This document shows positions 25,008-33,732 of a stretch of 64,000 bases of DNA, one piece after another. Numbering within the stretch: position 1 is the stretch's first letter; each line of letters opens with the position of its first letter. This DNA comes from Georgenia thermotolerans (GTDB lineage: Bacteria; Actinomycetota; Actinomycetes; Actinomycetales; Actinomycetaceae): positions 25,310 to 89,309 of the forward strand of contig NZ_VUKF01000017.1 of the NCBI RefSeq assembly GCF_009193185.1, read 5' to 3'. The notes under the pieces are model-generated. The model was not told the origin of the DNA. It ran no database searches and saw only the letters and a list, made by a program, of their open reading frames with translations. A program made the translations under genes and the position numbers.

Positions 25008-26279
25008 ATGAAGTCATGTCGAACTCAGCGCCTGCGTGCGCTCGGCGCCGGCGCCGGCGTCCTCGCCCTTTCGCTCACCCTCGCCGCATGCAGCGGCGGC
25101 ACCGCGGAGCCAGCACCGTCGGGAGCCGGAAGCACGTCCCCTGCGGCTTCCGCCGCCCCTGCCGCCGAGGGGCAGTGCGGAAGCGTGCCGGAGATCGCCC
25201 CTCAGGACCCCGACGGGGTCGTCGCCGCACTGCCGGCCGAGCTGCAGGCCTCCTACAACGGTTTCCCCCAGCCGGTGCAGGCCAGTGCGTGGGCGGACTG
25301 GAAGCCCAGTGACGACGGCCCGTGGGACGTCGCCGTGCTCTGGCAGCCACCGATGAACACCTTCGTGAGCAACACGCACAAGGGCCTCATGGACACCCTG
25401 GAGGCGTCCGGCAACGTCAACGTGGTCGCCGACCTCGCCCCCAAGGACCCCACCGACGTCCCGGGCCAGCTGCAGCAGTTCAACCAGGCCGTGGCGCAGA
25501 AGCCGGACCTGATCATCCTCATGCCGCTGGCGGCCGAACCGTTCATCGAGCCCATCGAGGCAGCCGCCGAGGCGGGCATCCCGACGGTCACCCCGTGGCT
25601 GCCCGTGCCGACGAAGTCCGCGATCGGCATCAGCCAGAACGACTGGCTCGCCGCCGCGAAGATCAGCGCCAACGTCGCCGCGAGCATCGGTGGCAAGGGT
25701 GACGCCCTCATGGTGCACGGAATTCCGGGCATCACCAGCGACACCAACGCGTTCGCCGCCTTCGAGTCCGTGCTCGCGCTGTGCCCCGACATCAAGCAGG
25801 CCGGCGAGGTGACCGGCAACTTCTCCACCGCCGCCACCCAGGCGGCCGTGCTGCAGTTCCTGTCGACGCACCCGGGCGAGATCGCCGCCGTGTTCCAGGC
25901 GGGCGTCATGACCCCCGGCGTCATCCAGGCGTTCGAGCAGCTCGGCCGCCCGGTGCCCGCGATCGCCGACCTCGGCTCCACCCAGGGCAGCATCGCCTAC
26001 GCCTACGAGAACCAGGACACCTACAAGGAGTTCGGAGGCTCGGTCCCCGACGAGGCGATCGGCCGGGTGGCCGCCGATGTCGCGCTGCGCACCCTCAGCG
26101 GTGACGGGCCCAAGGTCAGCACGATCCTCACCGAGCTCAAGCCCATTGACAACACCAACCTGGACAAGGTGTACCAGGAGGGCTGGACCGTTAACGGCAG
26201 CGACGACGCGTGGTTCCCCGACGACACCTTCATGGAGCCGGACGTCCTCGACCAGTTCTTCAACCGAGCGGCCCAGTGA
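25008..26279 (+). CDS. ABC importer solute-binding lipoprotein (Peripla_BP_4 type)
   Basis: 423 residues from the ATG at 25008, 9 bases after GGAG; an ATG at 25002 is too close to that site. The signal peptide ends in a lipobox, LTLAAC with Cys28 as the lipidated residue, followed by a Ser/Ala/Pro linker. The mature fold is that of type I sugar-binding proteins (WDVAVLWQPPMNTFVSN, then PDLIILMPLAAEPF). The fold suits ribose-type sugars or other small polar compounds; here it probably captures the pathway substrate. First gene of a four-gene importer operon. Confidence 0.88.
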   Translation: MKSCRTQRLRALGAGAGVLALSLTLAACSGGTAEPAPSGAGSTSPAASAAPAAEGQCGSVPEIAPQDPDGVVAALPAELQASYNGFPQPVQASAWADWKPSDDGPWDVAVLWQPPMNTFVSNTHKGLMDTLEASGNVNVVADLAPKDPTDVPGQLQQFNQAVAQKPDLIILMPLAAEPFIEPIEAAAEAGIPTVTPWLPVPTKSAIGISQNDWLAAAKISANVAASIGGKGDALMVHGIPGITSDTNAFAAFESVLALCPDIKQAGEVTGNFSTAATQAAVLQFLSTHPGEIAAVFQAGVMTPGVIQAFEQLGRPVPAIADLGSTQGSIAYAYENQDTYKEFGGSVPDEAIGRVAADVALRTLSGDGPKVSTILTELKPIDNTNLDKVYQEGWTVNGSDDAWFPDDTFMEPDVLDQFFNRAAQ

Positions 26280-27679
26280 CGGAGAACGTCACGGTGCCGC
26301 GGGTCGTAGTCCGAGGCGTCACCAAGACCTTCGGCGCGACTCGCGCCCTCGCCGGCGTGGACCTCGAGGTCCACGCCGGCGAGGTCCATACCGTCATGGG
26401 AGAGAACGGGTCGGGCAAGTCAACCCTCGTGAAGCTGCTGTCGGGAGTGCACCGCCCGGACGAGGGCGAGCTGCTGATCGACGGCCGCCCAGCAGGCGCC
26501 GTGCAATCGCCGGCACAGGCCCGCGCCCTCGGCGTCGCGACCGTGTTCCAAGAGGTCCTCACGGTGCCCGGGCAGACGATCGCCGAGAACGTGTGGCTGG
26601 GAACCAAGGTCTCGCACGTGGGGAAGGCCGAGCGACGAGCGCGTGCGGCACACCTGCTCGAAACGCTCGTGGGCGCGCCGGTCGACGTCGACGCTCCCAT
26701 CGAGAGCCTGTCGCTCTCGGAGCGGCAGGCCGCCTGTATCGCCCGTTCACTCGTGAGCGAGCCTCGTCTGCTGATCCTGGACGAATCGACCTCGGCGCTC
26801 GACGTGGCAACCCGCGACCGCCTCTTCGACATGGTGCGTGAGCTCAGCGCGGCGGGGACGAGCGTGCTGTTCATCTCGCACCGCATGGACGAGGTGTTCG
26901 CCATCTCGGACGTGTTCACCGTCATGCGGTCAGGCGAGACCGTCACCGCCCGACTGGATGCAGGTTCGACCACCGCGGACGAGCTCGTCCACCTGATGTC
27001 GGGGACGACCAAGGCCTCCGGGCGCCGGACCGGATGCGTGAGCTCTGACGTCGTGCTCGAGACCCCGCTGTTCACGCTCCACGCCGGCGAGGTCGTCGGG
27101 CTGGCCGGGCTCGAGGGTCAGGGCCAGGACGAGTTCCTGAAGTCGCTGCGCACCGCGCAGGCGGCCGGCCCGGTCTCCTACGTGCCGCGAGAGCGGCGCG
27201 CCGAGGGCATCTTCGAGCAGCTCAGCATCGCCGAGAACTTCGCCCTGCCCACGCTCGCCCGCGACACCGTCGCGGGCGTCATCCGCCCGCGACGCACCCG
27301 TGCCCGCCTCGGGGCCCACGGCGAACGCCTGCGGCTGAAGATGGGCCACGCCACCGACGGGATCACGACGCTGTCGGGAGGCAACCAGCAAAAGGTGATC
27401 ATCTCCCGGGCCCTGGCCGACGATCCCACCGTCCTGCTGCTCAACGACCCCACGCGGGGGATCGACCAGAACGCCAAGAACGACATCTACGCGCTCATCG
27501 ACGACCTCCTCCGCCGTGGCCTCGGGGTGGTGCTGCTGTCGACCGAGGTCGACGAGCTCGTCAACCTCGCCGATCGGGTGCTCGTGTTCGAGGACCGCAC
27601 GATCAGCGCCGACCTGTCCCGGGACGAGATCACCCGCGAGGCCATCGTGAGCGCCTACTTCGGGGCGGTCGTCCCATGA
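26276..27679 (+). CDS. ABC importer ATPase, tandem nucleotide-binding domains (ribose type)
   Basis: 467 residues, GTG start by GTGA overlap. The first domain has Walker A GENGSGKST, signature LSLSERQ and Walker B LLILDESTSALD. The second domain has a degenerate Walker A (GLEGQGQDEF), then LSGGNQQKV and LLLNDPTRGID. This fused layout is that of RbsA/MglA. Slightly shorter than RbsA (about 500 residues), with loss mainly in the linker and the second domain. Works with the two permeases that follow. Confidence 0.92.
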   Translation: MTENVTVPRVVVRGVTKTFGATRALAGVDLEVHAGEVHTVMGENGSGKSTLVKLLSGVHRPDEGELLIDGRPAGAVQSPAQARALGVATVFQEVLTVPGQTIAENVWLGTKVSHVGKAERRARAAHLLETLVGAPVDVDAPIESLSLSERQAACIARSLVSEPRLLILDESTSALDVATRDRLFDMVRELSAAGTSVLFISHRMDEVFAISDVFTVMRSGETVTARLDAGSTTADELVHLMSGTTKASGRRTGCVSSDVVLETPLFTLHAGEVVGLAGLEGQGQDEFLKSLRTAQAAGPVSYVPRERRAEGIFEQLSIAENFALPTLARDTVAGVIRPRRTRARLGAHGERLRLKMGHATDGITTLSGGNQQKVIISRALADDPTVLLLNDPTRGIDQNAKNDIYALIDDLLRRGLGVVLLSTEVDELVNLADRVLVFEDRTISADLSRDEITREAIVSAYFGAVVP

Positions 27680-28701
27680 CCCTGACGAAGGACACGCGCA
27701 TGATTCCGGTGAAGGACGACGGCACGCGCACGGCGAGGCGCACCCGCGTGGCCCGGAAGCGGCTCCCCGCGATCGCGACGAGGCACACCTGGGTATTCGC
27801 GGCCGGGCTGGTGGTGGTGCTGCTGATCGCGAACGCCACGGTGCAGCGCTCCATCCTGGAGCCGAGCTATTGGCCCACCCTGCTGGGCACGCTGGCGCCG
27901 TTCGTGCTGGTGGCCCTCGCGTCCACCGTGCCGATCCTCGCCGGCGGGGGCGGCATCGACATCTCGGTCGGCCCCACCGCCACGCTGACCAACTGCCTGC
28001 TGGCCGCCGTGCTCTTCGCGAACGGGTGGACCTCCATCTGGGTGACCTTGCCGATCGTGCTGGTCGTCGGGGTGGCGATCGGTGTCCTCAACGGCGTTCT
28101 CGTCGTGTTCGGCCGGCTGCAGCCGGTGATCGCGACCCTGGCGACGTTCTTCGTCCTCAGCGGCATCGCCCTGAAGATCTCGCCGAACCCGGTGCCCGCC
28201 ACGGGCAACTGGACGAGCAAGCTGTCGGGCATGGTCGGGCCGGTCCCCGGCGCGCTCATCACCATCGGGGCCGCGCTCGTCGTCTGGCTGGTGCTGTGGC
28301 GGCTGCGGTACGTGTCGACGCTGAAGTCCGTCGGCGGCGACGACGTCGCCGCCTTCTCCGCCGGTGTCCCGGTCGCTAAGGTCCGCATCGGCGCCTACGC
28401 CCTTGCCGGTCTCTTCGCGGCGATCGCCGGGATCGCCCTGACGGCGGTGATCCAGACCTCGGCGCCGTCGCTCGCCACGACCTACTCCCTGGTCGCGCTC
28501 GCCGCGGTCTCCCTCGGGGGCACCTCGCTCCTGGGTGGGATCGGCGGGATGTTGGGATCCGTCCTGGGAGCGTCGGCGATCTACCTGCTCCAGGAACTCT
28601 TGGCCGGCGCCGGCGTGCCCACGAGCTACGTCCAGTTCGTCTACGGCCTGCTCCTGGTTGCCGGTGTCGTGCTCTCCGGTCTGGCTACGAGGAAGCGGTA
28701 G
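27676..28701 (+). CDS. ABC importer permease 1 (RbsC-like)
   Basis: 341 residues with a long basic N-terminus (about 1-35) and eight to ten hydrophobic helices. The family motif GGGGIDISVGPT near 90 and GGTSLLGGIGGMLGSVLGA near 280 are present. ATG overlaps the ATPase stop. Together with permease 2 it forms a probable heterodimeric channel; having two different permeases is common in autoinducer-2-type importers and rarer for simple sugars. Confidence 0.9.
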   Translation: MTLTKDTRMIPVKDDGTRTARRTRVARKRLPAIATRHTWVFAAGLVVVLLIANATVQRSILEPSYWPTLLGTLAPFVLVALASTVPILAGGGGIDISVGPTATLTNCLLAAVLFANGWTSIWVTLPIVLVVGVAIGVLNGVLVVFGRLQPVIATLATFFVLSGIALKISPNPVPATGNWTSKLSGMVGPVPGALITIGAALVVWLVLWRLRYVSTLKSVGGDDVAAFSAGVPVAKVRIGAYALAGLFAAIAGIALTAVIQTSAPSLATTYSLVALAAVSLGGTSLLGGIGGMLGSVLGASAIYLLQELLAGAGVPTSYVQFVYGLLLVAGVVLSGLATRKR

Positions 28702-28710
28702 GTGGAACCC

Positions 28711-29715
28711 ATGACTGCGACAGTGACATCCCCAGCCACGACGGTGAGACCCTCGGTGCGGACCTCGGTGCTGCGACGCCTCCCCGTGGTGCAGCTCGTC
28801 GTCCTGGCGGCCGTCTTCGCCTGGGGGACGATTCAGATGGACGGCTTCGCCTCCCCCTCCTCCCTCAAGGCGATGTCGGTCATCGCTTGTCTGCTGGCCC
28901 TCGCCTCGCTCGGGCAGACGCTCGTCATCATCATCGGCGGGCTCGATCTCGCCATCCCCGGATACATCACCGTCGGAGCCGTGGCGACCGTCGTGCTCGG
29001 CGGCACGCACGGATGGCCGCTGTGGCTGGTCGCACTGTTCGTCGTCGCCGTCTGCGGCGCGGCCGGCGCGCTCAGCGGCGCCATCTGCCACTACCTCAAG
29101 GTGCAGTCACTGGTGGTCACCCTCGGCATGTCGGCCGTGCTGACCGGCGGGGTGCTCATTGCCACGAAGGCGAACATCCTCGGCATGCCGCCCGCGAGCC
29201 TCGGCAGCTGGACGGCCGTCATGGGACGGACGTTCGGGTTGCCCTTCCCGCCCGTGGTGGCGCTGACCGTGCTCGCCGTCGTCGGCACGTGGCTCTTCCT
29301 CGCGCACACCCCCGCGGGGCGCCGCCTCTACGCGACGGGGGCCAACCCGCGCGCCGCCGAGGGCCTCGGGGTCCGCACCGCGCGGGTGTGGATCGGCACG
29401 TTCGCCTTTGGGGCTGCCTGCACCGGGTTGACCGGGATGCTGATCGCCGGGTTCACCTTCGGAGCCTCGCTCTCGACCGGAGACCCCTACTTCTACTCGG
29501 GGCTCGCGGCCGTACTCGTGGGTGGCACGGCGCTCGGCACCGCGCAGGGAGACTTCCTGCGCACCGTGCTGGGAGCCCTGACGCTGACCGGCCTCACGAC
29601 GATCCTCGCCGGGCTCGGCCTGGGCGAGGGTGACACCCGCATCCTCTACGGCATCGCGATCATCCTGGTGGTGCTCGCCTACGGGCGCGGCCGGCGGCTG
29701 CGTGACCGGCTCTGA
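28711..29715 (+). CDS. ABC importer permease 2 (RbsC-like)
   Basis: 334 residues from the ATG at 28711, with AGGTGG six bases before it; a GTG at 28702 adds three residues. Conserved segments are IIIGGLDLAIPGYITVGA near 75 and VGGTALGTAQGDFLRTVLGA near 270. Eight or nine helices. Last gene of the importer operon; a strong terminator begins 24 bases after its stop. Confidence 0.9.
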   Translation: MTATVTSPATTVRPSVRTSVLRRLPVVQLVVLAAVFAWGTIQMDGFASPSSLKAMSVIACLLALASLGQTLVIIIGGLDLAIPGYITVGAVATVVLGGTHGWPLWLVALFVVAVCGAAGALSGAICHYLKVQSLVVTLGMSAVLTGGVLIATKANILGMPPASLGSWTAVMGRTFGLPFPPVVALTVLAVVGTWLFLAHTPAGRRLYATGANPRAAEGLGVRTARVWIGTFAFGAACTGLTGMLIAGFTFGASLSTGDPYFYSGLAAVLVGGTALGTAQGDFLRTVLGALTLTGLTTILAGLGLGEGDTRILYGIAIILVVLAYGRGRRLRDRL

Positions 29716-29739
29716 GCCGGACCGACCATCACCACCACC

Positions 29740-29768
29740 GGGCGAGCCCGATACGATCGGGCCCGCCC
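29740..29768 (+). terminator. Terminator after the importer operon
   Basis: GGGCG and GCCCGAT pair with ATCGGGC and CGCCC across one A-C mismatch around an ACG loop. The hairpin lies between permease 2 and the AraC gene and ends 41 bases before the AraC start. Confidence 0.75.
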
Positions 29769-29809
29769 CTAAAGGCACTCTCAGAACCAGACACAGGGGT
29801 GTGTGGACG

Positions 29810-30763
29810 ATGAGCACCCTGCTCGACACTCGAACGGTCACGCCGTCGGACCGCCCGGACTACTGGTCGGCGGGCATCGCCGAGCACTTCTTCCCGGCGT
29901 CCCTCCAGCCCCCGGACGACCATCCGTTCGCGGCCCGGCTCACCGGCGGTGACGTCGGCCCGATCGCGGTGCACTCCATCCGCGGCGTTCCCCACCGCAT
30001 CACGAGGACGGCTCGGATGGTCGCCGCGACCGACCCGGACTACCTCCTGCTCTACCTGCTCCGTCACGGGGCGTGCCGGATCGAGCAGGATGAGCGGTCC
30101 TGGGTGCTCGGGCCAGGCGACATCGGATTCCACGACACCTCACGGCCCTCGGCCTTCGAGGCGCGTGACGGGCTCGACGTCGCCGTCTTCTCCATCCCGA
30201 AGTGGTTCCTCGGCGCCGGGGCGGACCACATCGCCCGCGCGACAGCCACGCCGATGCCGCAGCGGCGCAGGCCGATGGTCCGCATGGCGGTGCCGTTCCT
30301 GGCAGCGTTCGCCCAGGCGGCTGAGGCCGGCACCCTGTCCGAGCAGGAGCGCGAGGGGCTGTCGGACATGCTCGGCACGATGCTCCGCATGCTCTGCGGT
30401 GACGACGACGCCGAGGAGCTCTCGCAGGACCGGGGCGCGCGCACAGAGGCGTTCCTGACGCGGATGCGCCGCTACGCGCTCGAGAACCTTCACGACCCTG
30501 GCCTCGGTCCCGAGCAGATCGCCCGGGCACACTTCGTCTCCACCCGCTACGTGCACAAGGTGTTCGCCGAGGCAGGCACCGGCGTGTCCGCCTGGATCCG
30601 CGAGCAGCGCATGGAGCGTGCCGCGCAGGAGCTGCGCGAGTCGGGCGAGTCGTCGATCGCGCACGTCGCCTCACGCTGGGGCTACCGGGACGCCGCCAGC
30701 TTCAGCCGTGCTTTCCGGCGGGCCCACGGCCGGTCGCCGCGGGACGTGCGCGCCGGCGCATAG
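29810..30763 (+). CDS. AraC-family regulator
   Basis: 317 residues from the ATG at 29810. The N-terminal cupin-like AraC_binding_2 domain (about 30-190) is of the type found with aromatic-acid or alkylbenzoate regulators. The C-terminal pair of helix-turn-helix motifs (about 215-315) has GPEQIARAHFVSTRYVHKVF and IAHVASRWGYRDAASFSRAF. AraC proteins usually activate and bind direct repeats about 21 bp apart; such repeats lie in the nearby divergent oxidase/SDR promoter (32542-32583). Confidence 0.88.
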   Translation: MSTLLDTRTVTPSDRPDYWSAGIAEHFFPASLQPPDDHPFAARLTGGDVGPIAVHSIRGVPHRITRTARMVAATDPDYLLLYLLRHGACRIEQDERSWVLGPGDIGFHDTSRPSAFEARDGLDVAVFSIPKWFLGAGADHIARATATPMPQRRRPMVRMAVPFLAAFAQAAEAGTLSEQEREGLSDMLGTMLRMLCGDDDAEELSQDRGARTEAFLTRMRRYALENLHDPGLGPEQIARAHFVSTRYVHKVFAEAGTGVSAWIREQRMERAAQELRESGESSIAHVASRWGYRDAASFSRAFRRAHGRSPRDVRAGA

Positions 30764-30785
30764 GGCCAGCCCGCCGTTACGGCAC

Positions 30786-30819
30786 GAGGCCCTTGCCCCA
30801 CTGAAGGGGCAAGGGCCTC
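30786..30819. terminator. Bidirectional terminator between AraC and oxidase genes
   Basis: GAGGCCCTTGCCCC pairs perfectly with GGGGCAAGGGCCTC (14 bp) around ACTGAA. It lies between two convergent genes, 22 bases after the AraC stop and 15 before the oxidase stop. Confidence 0.82.
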
Positions 30820-30834
30820 TTGGCGCGGCTCGTC

Positions 30835-32466
30835 TTAGTCGAGCGGGAAACGCTCATCCACGATCGGGAAACCTTCCTGGCGCAGCCGGGTGCCCCAGAT
30901 GCCCGACTTGCCGGGGGCGATGATCCCGTTCGGGTCGAGGGTGTCCTTGATCGCCTCGTTGAACCTGCGCTGAGCGTGGTTGTTGAACCCGAACTGGTGG
31001 GCGGCAAGGTCCATGAACGACAGGTGTGCCCGGTACTCGCCGTAGCCCATCTTGCCCGCCTTGGCGACCATCGTCTTCGCCGCCGAGTACGCCTTCTCCA
31101 CCTGCTCCGGGTTCTTGGTGTCGAAGGGGATGACGTTGATGAACGTGGTCGCCCGGGCGTTGATCGGGAGCATGCCGCCCAGGTAGTCGAGCCCGGCCTC
31201 GGCGCACATCTCGCTCATCAGCTTCTGCGCGGCCTGCGCGTGCTGAGCCGTGAGCGGGATCACCGGAGAGAAGTCGACGTGGCCGCCCTCGTCGCCACCG
31301 GACCACGAGGCCATCTTGTAGAGGTCGAGGCTGGGAACACCGATCTGGACCCGTTCGTGCGGGTTGGGGAGGTTCTCCCACTCGTCGGCGCCGTGCTTCT
31401 CACCCGTCAGGTCGACGCCGGGGATCCGCAGGAAGCGCTCCCTGAGCTTGGCGTAGTTGTGGTCCACCACGGCCTCGTCGCCATACAGCGCGAACCGCAT
31501 CATCCAGCGCCCGAGCCCGAGCTCCTTGGCGATCTTGTCGATGACCTCCTCGGGCATGGGGCCGGGGCCGTCGTACCACTCGGCGCGGGTGGTCAGCATC
31601 GACGCCATGATGAGGGTGTTCGACAGCTGCGGGCGCATGTCGATCGTGCCGGCGAGCATGAGCTCGCGCAGCGCGTCGATCACGGCGGGCAGCTGCGTGT
31701 CGTCCCACAGGCGCAGCCACAGCGGCATGTAGATCTCGGGCTTGGGCATCAGCCAGTAGCCCATCTTCGTGACGATGCCGTAGTTGGACTGCATGAACAG
31801 CTCGGTCGACGTCGGACCGAGGCCGCGCTTGTACAGCGGCCAGGTCGGGTTGTTGTCCATCGCGCCCGAGCCCGTGCGGAGGAGGTCGCCGTCGGGAAGC
31901 ACCACCTCGAAGCCGCAGTGCGACGCCTGGTCGATGGAATAGGGCATGTAGGTGAGGCCGTGCTCGAGAGTGTTGGACACGACGCCGCCCCAGCCGATGT
32001 CGACGATGGAGGCGACGAGGTCGTGGCCGCCGGCCTTGATCGCATCGTGCAGGTCGAACCAGCTCACGCCCGGCTCGACGATCGCGTAGCCGAGCTCGTC
32101 ATTGATCTCGAGCACCTTGTTCATGTTCTTGAACGACAGCATCACCGAACCGCGCACCTGCGGCGCGGCACCGCCGTAGCCGTTGTTCTTGCCCCGGCCG
32201 ATCGGCCACAGCGGGACACGGTGCTCGTTCGCGATCCGCACGATCGCCTGCACGTCCTCGACGGACGTGGGGCTGACGACGCCGGACGGCACATTCGTGG
32301 CCATGCCGGGCACCTGGTACGGGTCCTGAAAGTCCTGCAGCGACTCGGCATCGGTGGCCACCTTCTCGGCACCGATCGCCGCGGAGAACGCCGCGAACGC
32401 ACGGTCGAGCTCGGCCTCGGTAACGCCGGGCGGGACCGGTCGGGTGGACTGGGTGACGTCAGTCAT
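30835..32466 (-). CDS. FAD-linked 4-alkylphenol oxidase (vanillyl-alcohol oxidase / 4-cresol dehydrogenase family)
   Basis: 543 residues from the ATG at 32466 (GAGGAG upstream); longer frames start inside the operator region. All signature residues of the VAO group can be found: phenolate-binding Tyr97 (GKNNGYGGAAP), Asp156 (VDIGWGG), the histidine that bonds FAD, His396 (GGHVDFSPV), and Tyr478-Arg479 (GYGEYRAH). These enzymes oxidise the side chain of para-alkylphenols through a quinone methide. Whether oxygen or a cytochrome is the acceptor is not visible; no cytochrome gene lies next to it. Probably the entry enzyme, or a side-chain step, of the pathway. Confidence 0.88.
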   Translation of the reverse strand: MTDVTQSTRPVPPGVTEAELDRAFAAFSAAIGAEKVATDAESLQDFQDPYQVPGMATNVPSGVVSPTSVEDVQAIVRIANEHRVPLWPIGRGKNNGYGGAAPQVRGSVMLSFKNMNKVLEINDELGYAIVEPGVSWFDLHDAIKAGGHDLVASIVDIGWGGVVSNTLEHGLTYMPYSIDQASHCGFEVVLPDGDLLRTGSGAMDNNPTWPLYKRGLGPTSTELFMQSNYGIVTKMGYWLMPKPEIYMPLWLRLWDDTQLPAVIDALRELMLAGTIDMRPQLSNTLIMASMLTTRAEWYDGPGPMPEEVIDKIAKELGLGRWMMRFALYGDEAVVDHNYAKLRERFLRIPGVDLTGEKHGADEWENLPNPHERVQIGVPSLDLYKMASWSGGDEGGHVDFSPVIPLTAQHAQAAQKLMSEMCAEAGLDYLGGMLPINARATTFINVIPFDTKNPEQVEKAYSAAKTMVAKAGKMGYGEYRAHLSFMDLAAHQFGFNNHAQRRFNEAIKDTLDPNGIIAPGKSGIWGTRLRQEGFPIVDERFPLD

Positions 32467-32541
32467 CGTTCTCCTCGATCTCTTCGTTGAAGTGGGAGTG
32501 GTGCTGCCCGTTGTACGCGGGCCGCTCGGCCCTCGTGGCCG

Positions 32542-32583
32542 GTCGTGCAGCCCGTGCACAGAGTCGTGCAGGCCCTGCACGAC
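32542..32583. promoter_or_regulatory. Direct and inverted repeats in the oxidase/SDR divergent promoter
   Basis: GTCGTGCAG occurs at 32542-32550 and 32563-32571, exactly 21 bp apart. The second copy also pairs with CTGCACGAC at 32575-32583 in a perfect 9+9 inverted repeat with a 3-bp centre. It is unrelated to the shared 18-bp operator. Direct repeats at 21 bp suit AraC-family binding. Confidence 0.6.
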
Positions 32584-32657
32584 GGGACGGCGGCAGGTAC
32601 CGCCGGTGATTCGATGCCCTCGTCATCGCGGACGAAGTGGAAGGAAAACCAAGAGTC

Positions 32658-33434
32658 ATGGCACAGGGTCGACTTGCGGGAAAGGTCGTGCTGCTCACCG
32701 GCATCGGGGGCGGGATGGGGCGCGTCACCGCTCAGCTCTTCGCCAGCGAGGGCGCGATGGTGGTCGGGTGCGACCTCAACGCGGAGGGTGCGGCCGAGAC
32801 GGTCCGCCTCGTCGAGGCCGCCGGCGGCGCCATCGACTCGAGCGTCCCCGTGGATTTGGGCCGCCGGGAGGACGTCGAGCGCTGGGTCGCCGAGGCCGCG
32901 GAGAAGCACGGCAGGATCGACGTGCTCTACAACAACGCCAGCATGCCCCGCTTCGCTCCCTTCGCGGCGCAGAGCGACGAGGACTACCTCTTCACGATCG
33001 ACAACGAGCTGCACCTTGTCTGGCGCGCCTGCCATCTCGCGTGGCCGCACCTGGCGAAGGTGGGCGGCGCGATCGTCAACATCGGCTCCGTCGCCGGCAT
33101 CCAGGGCGCCCGCGCGCTCCCCCAAGCGGCGCACTCCGCCGCGAAGGGAGCGGTGCTGGCGCTGACCCGGCAGCTCGCCGCGGAGGGCGTCGCCCACGGG
33201 ATCCGTGTGAACTCGGTGAGCCCGGGGGTCATGGGCACGCCTCCCATCCTCGCGATGTACGAGGCGCTCGGCGAGAACGCCCCCGTAGCGCCCATCGTCG
33301 AGCGGACGATCACCGGCAAGCCCGGCGATCCGATCGCCGTCGCGTACGCCGGTCTCTACCTCGCCTCCGACGAGGCGGCATGGGTGACGGGCACGAACAT
33401 CGTCGTCGACGGTGGGGCACACGCCTTCATGTGA
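32658..33434 (+). CDS. Short-chain dehydrogenase/reductase with His in place of the catalytic Tyr
   Basis: 258 residues from the ATG at 32658; 32637 is an alternative seven codons upstream. The cofactor motif TGIGGGMG and the YNNASM segment (usually NNAG) are present, and Ser144 (NIGSVAG) and Lys163 are kept. The catalytic Tyr of YxxxK is His159 (HSAAK), encoded by CAC, one base from TAC. Activity may be altered or lost. Next to the oxidase it would be expected to oxidise the benzylic alcohol formed there. Confidence 0.85.
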   Translation: MAQGRLAGKVVLLTGIGGGMGRVTAQLFASEGAMVVGCDLNAEGAAETVRLVEAAGGAIDSSVPVDLGRREDVERWVAEAAEKHGRIDVLYNNASMPRFAPFAAQSDEDYLFTIDNELHLVWRACHLAWPHLAKVGGAIVNIGSVAGIQGARALPQAAHSAAKGAVLALTRQLAAEGVAHGIRVNSVSPGVMGTPPILAMYEALGENAPVAPIVERTITGKPGDPIAVAYAGLYLASDEAAWVTGTNIVVDGGAHAFM

Positions 33435-33449
33435 CATAGCGCAGCAACT

Positions 33450-33489
33450 GCGAGGGAGCCGTGGGGCGTGAGCCTCACGGCTCCCTCGC
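33450..33489 (+). terminator. Terminator after the SDR gene
   Basis: GCGAGGGAGCCGTG pairs perfectly with CACGGCTCCCTCGC (14 bp) around a 12-base loop, starting 15 bases after the SDR stop. Confidence 0.8.
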
Positions 33490-33595
33490 GTGGCATTCAG
33501 CGATCCCCGCGTACGAGCGACCGGCCGTGTCGCGCACGCGGTCAGTCCGGGGCCGCCTCGCGCAAACGCCTCCCGCAAGCACACGCTTCCATTCG

Positions 33596-33613
33596 ATACT
33601 ATCCGTCTCGTAT
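33596..33613. promoter_or_regulatory. Shared cargo operator, copy 7
   Basis: ATACT-ATCCGTCT-CGTAT, 120 bases before the FAH-2 gene. One mismatch to a perfect inverted repeat; the flanking CATTCG is also found at copy 8. Confidence 0.65.
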
Positions 33614-33680
33614 GCTGTCACCGCGCACCCGAGGAGGCGCGGGCGCGACGCTCAGCTCAGCGCGTCGCGCAGGTCATTCG

Positions 33681-33698
33681 ATACTGCGCGTATCGTAT
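33681..33698. promoter_or_regulatory. Shared cargo operator, copy 8
   Basis: ATACT-GCGCGTAT-CGTAT, 35 bases before the FAH-2 start. With copy 7 it could let the regulator form a loop, or mark two promoters. Confidence 0.65.
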
Positions 33699-33732
33699 GG
33701 ACGAGGCTGAACAACCCAAGGAGGGTCCACCA

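Larger units (their letters stand above)
33490..33732. other. Promoter region of the FAH-2/cupin/ligase operon
   Basis: About 240 bases without a gene. Two operator copies lie 85 bases apart (33596-33613 and 33681-33698), both introduced by CATTCGATACT. The start of the FAH-2 gene follows a GGAGGG tract at about 33720. Confidence 0.6.

Noticed and set aside
27655..29091. 478-codon minus-strand frame
   Set aside because: Antisense of the two permease genes; shadow of membrane-protein codon use.
29740..29768. GATACGATC inside the hairpin as another cargo operator
   Set aside because: Only the first half resembles the motif (ATACG); the second half is CGCCC, and it is fully explained as a terminator stem.
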